Shown here one piece after another: positions 49,731 through 61,700 of a stretch of DNA of 64,000 nt. The notes under the pieces were generated by a model. It did no database searches, was not told the DNA's origin, and saw only the letters and a list, made by a program, of their open reading frames with translations. How positions within the stretch are numbered: position 1 is the first letter of the stretch; the number at the start of each line of letters is the position of its first letter. The stretch is from Pomphorhynchus laevis (lineage: Eukaryota > Acanthocephala > Palaeacanthocephala > Echinorhynchida > Pomphorhynchidae): the NCBI GenBank assembly GCA_012934845.2, contig WNNJ02002097.1, forward strand, positions 62,001-126,000, given 5' to 3'. The translations under genes were made by a program, and so were the position numbers.

Positions 49731-52700
49731 TTACTTAAGCTTAATACTTCGTTTAATGTTGGTTTTAATACCAGTTCGTTCTCCGTCATAGGGTTTATTT
49801 TTACTACGAATTTCTGGAACTTGGGATTTCCTGCGAATCAGAGCTTTTTGGAATTTTCTCTTTAAACTACTTCTTGGATTCTTCGTGAGCTTTTTCTTCC
49901 GACTTGGTTGTGATATTGGATTTGGTTTGTTCTTCATAATTTCGTCGCCTACCTTACGTTTAGTCTCGATATCATCTGCGGGAACTGACACAATTTCATC
50001 ATCAGTCTTACGCGTCGTGTCGGTCCCATCTGCCAAAACAGATATTTCATTGTCGAATTTAGAATCTTCGTCACTATCATCAGTAGAATCTGACAGTTCT
50101 TCAAGCCTAAACAATAAATTATAAAGTTTATGTTACAAACTGAAACAAATTTCCGAAAATCCGCTTGTGAAGAAACAGGTTTGCGAAAAAAATAATGATA
50201 AATATAAAATAGACCGCTTATTGATAACATATTTTCGTTAATCAAAGTTCGATTAAAATCAAGGACTTCATTCTGCGAAATTTAAAGACAGCAGATGAGA
50301 TAAATGACCGTCAACTAACAGGAAATAATTATCAATAATAATTATTATAAATATTTTTTAATAACATTATTAAATACTTTTTAATAATATTATCATATTA
50401 TTTTTTATAATATGATAATTATATAGTGCTAACATGAGTGATAACAAAAATAATTTTAATATTCTATTAAAGGCTTTAATATAATTAACTATTCATAGCT
50501 TAGTTTTCATTCTAATAAAATATATAATATAAATAAATTATATATAATGATTTAAAAAATCTATTAAGGTTTTTATTCCGTTAGCTATTAAGATACTTAG
50601 CTTTTTAATAGTAAAAGTGAATTATAAAGCACTTTGTTTGCGTTTTGCTAACAAAGCGCTAACTAGAATGAACTCATTGACTTTAAAAACTAAATTAAGC
50701 CAATAACTAGCATATGAATATTATTTTATTCCGACATAAAAATTAAAATAATTCAAGGTATATACTAGTATCTTAGAAAAACTATTAAATATGATATAGA
50801 AAGATCTAATGTATACTCTCCGGTAGGTAAGTTCTATTGTAGCAAGATCAGCTTTTGGCATGGCAAATGTAAAGTCAATGGAAGAAGAAATAAGCAACAC
50901 CTACCCTATAAAAATTCTTTATTTACATGCGCTCTCCATTCTAACTTTCACTATCTGCAAAATGTCCAAATACTGTCTTCACACATTTTCCACCAACTTT
51001 CCACCTTTACAACAACTCAAATCGCTAATCCCATCCAACACATCAATTCGTCAACTACACTATAGTTGAGGCATCTACCAAGCCGATTGTGAAAAAACAT
51101 GTTTGCGAAAATATTAATGATAAAAATAAAATAGACCGCTTATTGACAACATATTTTCGTTAATCAAAGTTCGCTTAAAACCAAGGACTTCATTCTGCGA
51201 AATTTAAAGACAGCAGATGAGATAAATGACCGTCAACTAATAGGAAACAAATGAAAAGTAAAATTTAGGTATTTAGATTAAGAGTAGCTGGTGATATCGA
51301 TTATTACTGAAATGTAGTTGAATGTTGTTAGCTTTTATTAACATATTAAAAGACAATTTATTAAATCAAAACAACGGGATCAAATTGTTTTCTAATGGTA
51401 TTTATATTCACTTTGAATTTCAACAATAACCAATTGATAAAGACGATGTATGATCAAATTTTAAAAATCAAAAACGCAAATTAACATTGTTATAAAAACT
51501 AAATTACTGTTGACTAAATCCATATAATTATGATTATAACATTTTATGATAAAAATGCTACAATTATATAATGATATAATATAATAATATTATAATCGCT
51601 TTAGAAAATAATTCGTCCGCGTCTCTTCGCATAATCATTCCCCTTTTAGTCTTTGCTCTTTTAAATTGCTCACTTGTCATTCTTCTAGCCCGATCACTCT
51701 GGGTATCGCCAATATATATACCGCCCTGGTTCATCATCTCCTACCTCTTTATTTTTTACCAAACTCGCTGACCTCCTTTCATACTGTTCTTTGTCCTCCA
51801 TCTCTTCACTCATTCGTGGCGACTTTAACATCCGCATCGAACGACCCTCTTCCACTGAGTCCATCCTGTTCATCAACATTCTATCCAACTACACATACAA
51901 ACTAATCTACACTGCCCCCACACATATTATTGGCGGGGCACTCGACATCATAGCTGTCCCCGATCATTTTGCTGCCTACACCTCACCGCACATCTCCTAT
52001 CCTGGTCTATCCGATCAATTTCTCGTCACCCTTGATCTTACTTCCAACCACTCCACGCCTCACACATTTACAATCCTACGTCGCTCTTGGAGAAACATTG
52101 ACATCCCCTTCTCCGCTTTGACTTACCCAACTCGTCTCTATCTTCTCTCACAATAACATATTCCTCTCCTCAAGATCTTGCCTTTCTTTTCGACTCTAAA
52201 CTCACATCCACTCTCGGTTTTCTCTTGCCCTTCAAGCCTCACGCTCACTGTTGCTTGCACCGTGCCCCATGGTTTGATATCCAATGCCTACTCTCAAAGC
52301 GTCGACTCCGTCATGCTTTTCGAGTATATCACCGCACTCTCAAACGTGATATCCGCCCGCTCAGTCTTTTCGCCAATTCTCCAGAATCCATCACCCTACA
52401 ACGCATCATCAACTCCGTCGTTCGAGTGCTCTTACGTCTCGGTCGCTTTGACTACACATTCACATATCTTGCGCAACTCTCCTAGCCCACCATCCACATC
52501 CGCATACAACTCCGCCTTTTTATCGTAACTTTTCGTCTCATCGCTGCCGGCTCCCCATCGTTCATCAACCTCCCTTTCCTAGACGACACTTGTTCAACCT
52601 CTCTATCACTGCGTTACCGTCATTCCCTCTTACTCTACGTTCCCACTTACTCTAACAACTACGGTCTCCGATCCTTCCTCTTCGCCGCCCCACTCGCATT

Positions 52701-55700
52701 TAATCAGCTCCCACTCGACGTCCACCGCGCTCCCTTATTTATTACATTCAAATGCCGCATCCTCAACCTATTCACCAAGCAATCCATGGATCTCTTCTGC
52801 CTCACCGAATCCTGGCACTCAGATTCCGACGACCTTTGACAAGTGAGCAATTTTTAAATTGCTCACTTGTCATTCTTCTAGCCCGATCACTCTGGGTATC
52901 GCCAATATATATACCGCCCTGGTTCATCATCTCCTACCTCTTTATTTTTTTACCAAACTCGCTGACCTCCTTTCATACTGTTCTTTGTCGTCCATCCCTT
53001 CACTCATTCGTGGCGACTTTAACATCCGCATCGAACGACCCTCCTCCACTGATTCCATCCGGTTCATCAACATTCTATCCAACTACACATACAAACTAAT
53101 CTACACTGCCCCCACACATATTATTGGCGGGGCACTCGACATCATAGCTGTCCCCGATCATTTTGCTGCCTAGGCTGCCGGCTATCACATGACCGTCTAG
53201 GAGTGACGACAGTTTGCAGACTGAAGAATATGCTCGATTCGAACACTTACTTAAAGATACGGAAAGAATTGCTATTCGCAATCTCGAGCAATACCGATTC
53301 AAACGAAACTCTTATGATTATATATATATCCATATAATTATGATTATAACATTTTATGATAAAAATGCTACAATTATATTATGATATAATATAATAATAT
53401 TATAATCGCTTTAGAAAATAATTCGTGCTTTCATCGTATCAATTAATCGGGGTGGCCCAGAAAAATCAGCGTTTATACTCCTAAAACGCTTAGTGGAGAA
53501 AATGACATAAAAATAAAATCATATATATCAAAGAATAAATATAAATAAAATAGGATTCAATTTTAAATTAAATATTCATTTTAAAAATTTAAAATTTCAA
53601 AATTTCAAGATCTTAAAGGCAACAAAAAACATAACACTTGAAAAGGACTTTTGCAATAGTTGAAAATGTGTGAACAATAATTTCATATTTTATTATTCCT
53701 CTCGATGTTAAAACACCTTGTACAATATAAGAGCACATCGAACGTATCATTGGACAAAATATCTTTATTAGTAAAATATTCTATACATATCTATTATTTA
53801 TTCTATAAATAAAATATCACACTTATCAAAGCCGTAACTCTACTACGAAAAACAATCAGTAGTTTATTAGAGCGCTTTTAGCAAGCTTTCGCGTGACAAG
53901 ATCAAAGATATATTCTGCTCAAACAAGCAAAACCATTTCTACAGTCATGCAGAGGCTACTTTCAACATTCAATCAATTAAAAACTGTCTAATTTGAGGCC
54001 CATTTGCGGAAACAATTTGAGGCCAATATATTGTTGTGGAAACATATTAAAATATATAAAATATATAAGAATATAGAAATCATCAAAGTATAATTAAAAG
54101 TAAATTTAAACTTTTAAGTGGAATATTTTAATGGATGAATAGTAAATAACAAATCGTTTGTAAAAATAACAGAGTAATTTTTTACCGCTTTACAATTTTA
54201 TAGATAACATCCATTTATAAATTTTTATACAATTATCAACGAGATATGATTATATATTTTCTTTTGCTCCAAGAGTGTAAATTGCAGAATAATTAAATTA
54301 ATTAATCTATTGAATTATAATTAAGATTTTTTTAATGCGAATTAAAATAATTATTTTTATGCGAATTTCAAGCAAGTTTGATGAATTCTTTTCGTATAAT
54401 GTAGAATTATACATCAACAAAATATTATAAATAAATTTACAATTTATAAATCAACTTTATGTATATTAAAAATATGCTTTGTATTAGAATAAGAAACACC
54501 AGATAATCAAATTAATTAAATTAATTAATCTGTTGAATTGTGTTAACTGTGTCGTGTTCTGTATTAACTATTTGAAAGTTAAATTACCAAAGCCAATATC
54601 TCTTTGATCATTCAATGTATGTGATTTCGCTTTAAGCGCTGATAACGCATGGGGCCAATAAGATTAGCTAAACTTCTAGGGTCTTCTAAAATACTGCCCA
54701 GAACTTTAAATCAAATTTCACTGATAATTATTTGTCCTGATAAATTTGATTTCATAAAATCTTTAACTAAGTCTCTTTAATTCTTTAACGTTTGAAGTCC
54801 TTAAATCTTTAAATAAATCTTTTACATCAACTAAGCGATATGAATTACGAGGCAACGATGACAAACACGAATAAACAATCGTTTAAAATAAAAAAAACAT
54901 TACCATGGGGAGTCCTTTTTCTTTGACTGTCTTTTCGATTTTAAAAACGAACATTCTACTTCCTTAATATTATCAATCATATTTAGTACAACTTCCAAAT
55001 ATGGTTCGACTTTTTCGTTTATCTAACAAACAAATAGAACTACGGAATAACGGATAAGATAATATATAATTATAAGATAACATAATAATTTTTATTGGCT
55101 ATAAGAAATATAATTGTGATATTGCAATATTATTATATGTAGCAGTATTATAATATCATATTTATATACAATAGTATAACAAATTATATATTATAATATA
55201 TAACAATATAATATATATTATTATATTATAATATAATATAATACGTAAATTATAACACTTGATATATTATATTAATTATATTGTATTGACAAAAAGTATA
55301 AAAAATATGCTTTATTAAATTATTTCGTAAAGTCATTAAGTTATTACTACATGATAACATAATATTTTTTATTGGCTAAGTAATATAATTGTAATATTAT
55401 TATATGTAACAGTATTATAATATCATATTGTCTATAATTTTACATAGTCGACGTTGTCATATATTATTTCTTTTAGTACAAATTTCTCGTTTTGAATAAA
55501 TGCAATTTTCATGATGTTCTGTGAACGCATTTTTTCTAGATTCAATAATGAACTATAATATTTTATTATAAGGTACATTTTTGCGTTATTTATAGGTGCT
55601 TTAAACTACTAAAACATCAGTTAAAATGTTAAGTAAAATGATATGCTTAAGTAAATAGATTTTACCTTTCGCAAATTCAACATATTATTGACGATCGGAT

Positions 55701-58700
55701 GATAAATGTTTTCTTTCTGATTTGATCGAATAACAAGAAAGAGGAAAGCGGTGGAACAGTAACTGTGAAAAGAATAGAAAAAATAATAAGATTATTAAAA
55801 TAAACTTAGAGCAAAAATATGAATAATGTAAAAGATTATTAAAATAAACTCTTAGATATTCCTAAAAATTAAATTGAAAGATAATTTAGAAACATAAGCA
55901 ATAATTATAAATTATAAATTATTATCAATAATCATAAACTATAACAATAATTATAGTTTGTAAATAGTTAATAATGATCCATTTATTGATAAAGAATTAT
56001 TGAGCTGGATCAAAGAAAGAAACAAAATTTTATTTGATATATCTCTAACTTATGATAGCATCTTCAGAAAATTACATGATTAATTAATTTAATGTACATC
56101 ATTTAATGTACATGCTTATATAAAAAATCAAATAATTTAAATATTTTGAATATTTGTTTCCAATCAAAATCATTGTTAGAAGGTGAGGAAACATTGTGAT
56201 TTATTTGGTTATAATTCAATATTTCAATTTAAATATTGATTCGTAAAATACCAATGACCCGGCATCTTGGAAAATATCTGCTGTCAATTCTTTGTTTTTA
56301 AGAAATAAGATGATTGTTTCCGATATAAATGAACTTGAAACAAAAGATACCAATTGTTTAAATCGGAAAATTCTTGAGGCTTATTATATTCATAAAAACT
56401 CCAATATTATTATGCCGAATAATAAACCTGACGTAACGTTAAATATTTTGTAAATATGTTGTAAACGATTATTTTGTTTAAATATTTTTTCTATTTTGTT
56501 TTTATTCTTTATTTAACTTTTCAATCTGTTACAACAGTTGCAGTTAGCCATTGTCGTATATTGATTGCATGTGTAATTTGCAACGACACTAAATACTGTG
56601 CTTGTTTTAGTTTTTAAAGTCAACACATAATACTAGAAGTTGATTTTGTTCGGAAAACACACAAAAGTTCAGATATAGTCGATTTCATATTTCAATGGTT
56701 TATTACAACACACAAGTTAATATAATTTTATTTGAAATGTCATCGGAATGGCCATAGCTACACTTATCAGATAATAAGAATATAAAAATTCAAATAATTT
56801 AAATATTGTTTCGTGGAATACCAATGTCCCAACCTCTTGAAAAATATCTGCTGCCAATTCTTTGTTTTTATGAAGTAAGATTATTGTTTCCGATATAAAT
56901 GAACTTGAAGCAAATAATAAGATAATTAGAATTCTATTAGATAAAACCAGTTTTCCATTATGGGCAATTAAAGATGCTTTATACAAAAGTACTAAACCTG
57001 ATAAACGAATTGTTTTTGGCCTAGAAGGAGAAAAGAAATACATATGATTACCATTTATAAATAATATTTGGAATATTAATTTCAAAATATTTGTTTCAAA
57101 CAATAAAACATTAAATACTTCAAATATTGTTTTGCATAATAGTAAAATACCTAAGTTACAAAACATTTTGAAAAAGAAACCCAAACATGATAAAATGACT
57201 AGAATGCGATCAAATATATGTGGGTCAAACAGGCCAACCATTAGAGACTATATTAAAACAACATAAATACTCAAAAATGGGCTTAAATTGCGCTATTATA
57301 GACCATAGTTTAAATTTAGATCACAATATTGACTATAATAATACTGTTGTTTAGCAAAAGAAACCAATTGTTTAAGTAGAAAAATTCTTAAGGCTTATTA
57401 CATTCACACAAACTCCAATATTATTATGCCGAATAATAAACCTGACGTAACGTTAAATATTTTGTAAAGATGTTGGAAACGTTTCTTTTGCTTAAATCAT
57501 GTTTTCTATTTTGCTTTATACTTTATTTAATTTTTCTAGTAATTTTAATAATTATTTTTTATATTTTTTTCTAATTTTTTCAAATTATTTATTTTGAATG
57601 AAAATAATATGGTTATTATTTTTGTTTTGTGTCAAAACTATTTTGAATCATCCTTTTTCATTGCGTTTTGTGTACCTATCAAAAGTTACCGAAATCGTGT
57701 CAAAAATTTAAACAACAGTGAAAGCAGCTGGTTATCGCTAACAACAGCGGTACCTGCTCAAATCAAATGGTGGTGATCGTTTTGAATTTTGTTATATAAA
57801 CATGTTCATTTTAAAAATCATTATAATTTTCTGAAGATGCTCAATCGCAGTTTTCGTTTTTGTTACTCGTTCAAACGTTTTAAGAATCAATCGGACAATC
57901 AAAGCGTATTCTATTTGAAACTAACTTCTTCGTTATCCAAAGTTAAAGTTTTCGGAATCAAGGCCTATATCAATAGCTGAGAGGTAAGTTTTTACTGTTG
58001 ATATAGTTTATTTTTTTGTTTTTGATCTTTGTTTTTTGTATTTTGGAAGGAATTAATCGTCATAAGCAAGTTGGGAAGAGAAAATCTTTTTCTCAGCTGG
58101 ATTAAAGGACATATGTAATTATTTTTGATATTTCGCTAACTTCTGTTAGCATCTTCAGAAAAGTAATTTTCTGACTATGCTATCAAGGGCTATATTGGAC
58201 GCTAAGAGGTGAGTTTTTACGGTTGATATAGTTTATTTTTTTTGTTTTTGATATTTGTTTTCAGCGGGTATAACTTCCTGGTTTTCTTCGTTTGATTTAA
58301 TAGTCCTTACTGAAACTCTTTCAACTCAATTGGTGTCTTTACCTAGCTATTACACTTTTAATACCCCAGCATCGTTGGGTAACCGTGGTCGACCCTTCGG
58401 TGGCGTGTCCATTGCTGTTAGTTCAAGCTTTACAAACTGGGAAGTTAAAAAGTTATCTAACGTAATATGTATAGTTTCATGTGGTATTTTTTTAATAGGT
58501 TGCTATTTTAACCCATTGATGTCGGCTTGTGATATCATCGATGAAGTTTCGCCTTTTTAAGTGATTTATCTTCTGAAAATTCCATAATCGTTGCGGGAGA
58601 TTTTAATGCACGTTTCATGAACCCTGTCCCGTAGAAGGATGTTGGTCTTGAGTTGCAAAGTTGGTCTTGAGTTGCACGTACCCGTAGAAGGATGGACTTA

Positions 58701-61700
58701 TGAGTCTCACAATGGGCGAAGTTGCATCGATTTTATATTGACAAATGTTAGCGTCAAAAAGGTTAAACTGGAGATTGCATCCGAATGGGCTCTACTCTGC
58801 AAACACAAACATGTATCTTTCATTCTAAAAAATCATATTAACACGCCAATAGAGAAATCCTTGCCTTCACAAATTAGCAGAAAACTTTGTTTCAGGAATT
58901 TGAATCATAATATGATTAAAGACGCAGTAGATCTTCTAAATCATATGAAATAGAAACAAGTTTCTCCAAAATCAGTGAATACCTTCTCACCGCATGTCAT
59001 CCACTCTCTAATCGCAATTCTCAACATTATGAGAACAAGATACATCGTAAGCCAATACACCTTGTACAGCTACGGAGAAAGCTTATATTTATGGGCAGAA
59101 GCCGGCGGTTTGATCATGATATTAATATGAATTTTATTTTCTTACGGCGTGTGTATTGTACGATGTTATCAAAATTTCGCGAATCAATATTATTAGAGGA
59201 AGAATACAAACGCTTGCGACAAGCAAAACGATGCCCCTGGAAACTGCAAAGAAAAAACAATGTTAGTACCTCCGGCATCCCGATGAACCGTTGGTTTAAG
59301 CACTTTAATGATATTCTCGTTAATTCACATGACCTCCCAATGTGTCGTAATAATAATGCGCTGATAACACTGTCATGCTTGGACAGTGACAATGATTAAC
59401 TAAATGCTCCATTTTCATTGCCCGAATTGGAACTTGCTCTCTTTTCTATGTCTAATAATAAGGCGGCCGGCCCTGACCAACTTTGTGTTGAACAAATTAA
59501 AGATTCCTTTTATTTATTATCGAGTTATTGGCTACATTTATTCAATTGTATCCTATACGCTTATCAAATGCCGGTGTCATGGAAGCAAGCTGTAATAAAA
59601 ATCCTGTATAAGCGTAAAGGGGATATAAGTGATACCAACTCGTACCGTGGAATTGCCCTGCTAAATCATACCTATAAATTTTTGTCCACTCTTATAACCA
59701 ATCGATTATCGAAACACCGTGATTATCTGTTGCCGGCAGAACAATTTGGTTTCCGACCTCACCGATCAACGGTGGATGCAATCAAGGTAGTTCGTGAACA
59801 AGTATTATTACAATTCGAACGCAAGAGTCATTTATATGCTATCTTTGTTGACTTTAAAAAAGCCTTTGATTCGATTAATCGAGAAATACTCACCCGTAAA
59901 TTGTCGATGGATTTCCGGATATCTGGTCGTATGCTGACTCTTAGGCAATATCCTCTATGCCAATTCATTAAATGTCTTCGACGGACTTACTTTATCAGAC
60001 ACAATAATTGCTAGCCGCGGTGTGATGCAGGGAGATCCGCTCAGCCCTATCCTTTTCTCTGTTTATATCCATGATTTGCCGTCTCATCTAAGAAACGAAT
60101 GTCAAACTTCAAGTTCTGTTCTTTACGCTGACGACTTAGTTATTCTAACGAAAGATCTGGAATCGGCTCAAAACGTAACCACTGCTCTAGCTAACTACTG
60201 TTCAAATAATCTAATTGAAGTCAATATCGATAAAACAAAGGTAGTAAAGTTTCGTAAAGGTGGCAGATTGTGCTCGCATGACGAGATTAGTTTAAACAGC
60301 AGGAAGGTAGAGTTCAGTAACCAATACACGTACTTGGGGATGCTATTGACAAGTAGGTGGTCTTTTAAGCTTCATATCGAAAAGAAATGTGCGAAAATCG
60401 TCATAGCCACTTCGCGAGTTAAATGTTTAGGTAAGCTTTCCTTTGGTGGTGCTCTTCAGTATTTTCATGTCATGCTTCTACCGATTTTGTCGTACGCGCT
60501 TTCAGCAATCTGGACAGACCTCACGACGGCTAATTTTGCGCAGATCGACAAATGTAAAGGCAGATTCATTAAGCGTGTTGTAGGCGTCTCTCCAAAGTGC
60601 TCGACGACTGCGCTTTATGTTTTATCTAAAGTCGAGTTATGTACGGAGTATTTACGAAATATGATTGGAGCACAAGATACGGTACATTATATTCAAAATA
60701 AAAAAGACTTTACAGGTAAGGTTAGCAAGCTAGATCATCATCTGTACACTTCACCAGTTAATACGCAAACGAGTTGGCAGTCTCCGTGTGCTTCTAAACG
60801 CCCCCTCGTTTGGAGGGTTTCTTTACACGGATATCACGAAAAGTTTTGTCGTACTCGCATACCTATCCATAAACGTGAAGTTTCGTGTGCGTGTTTTTTC
60901 TGTGGTGATAGATGTGAGTCTTTATCCCACGTATTTGTGTGCCCGGTGTTAGCGCAAAAATCTTTGAAGGAGATCGATAGGTTAAGTTTACGCCTAACAA
61001 GATAAACCTGCTAAATTTCTTTTGCCTGTTGGGAACTAGCGATGGACTATCAAATATTGATATTATCTCAAATGAAGTCGTTGCACAATGTTTTATTTAA
61101 TTTCTTTCATTTGGCCAAGTCGAGAGACGCAGTGCCCTAATAAATTTCCTCTACATTATTTATTTATTCATATATATACATCTAATATAAGTTCGGTTGG
61201 AAGGAATTAATCGTCATAAGCAAGTTGGGAAGAGAAAATCTTTTTCCCAGCTGGATTAAAGGACAGATGTAATTATTTTTGATATTTCGCTAACTTCTGT
61301 TAGCATCTTCAGAAAAGTAATTTTCTGACTATGCTACAATAATTTCTTATTTTCATTGATCCAGCTCCAATAATTATTTATCAGTAATGGATCAGCATCA
61401 ACTATTTAAAACATCGTCATAATATTTAAAAAACGTCATAAATAAATAACGCATAGATAAATAATAAAACAGGACTAATGAAAATATATGTAAATCCATA
61501 AATGCAAAGAGTGAATATATGACAATCCACAAATGCAAAGAGTGATGGAGCAGAACCACGAGGTTTCACAATTCGTTAACAATTCGGATTTAATGCGTCA
61601 CACAATGGAAATGATTCGTAATCCTACAACTATACAGGAAATTACGAGAAACCATGATAGAGCCCTGATTAACCTTGAGAGTTTACCAAGCGGATATAAT

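Noticed and set aside
50171-50269. Minus-strand frame NEVLDFNRTLINENMLSISG as an extra UTP3 exon
   Set aside because: It starts after an AG, but its phase does not fit between exon 54904-55022 (ends with two bases, TG) and exon 50106 (starts with the third base, G), which join directly. The block is also duplicated nearby with a stop.
56717-57241. 174-codon minus-strand ORF as a membrane protein gene
   Set aside because: Its hydrophobic look comes from reading AT-rich DNA backwards. The plus strand over its low-coordinate part and the adjoining bases codes for PLE RT and GIY-YIG words that are repeated at 56.2-56.5 kb.
57957-58262. X and X' repeats as a spliced-leader RNA gene
   Set aside because: They have a good donor (GAG/GTAAGT or GTGAGT) and a T-rich stretch that could pass as an Sm site, but only two diverged copies occur, both tied to a LINE start, and no separate promoter or stable hairpins are seen.
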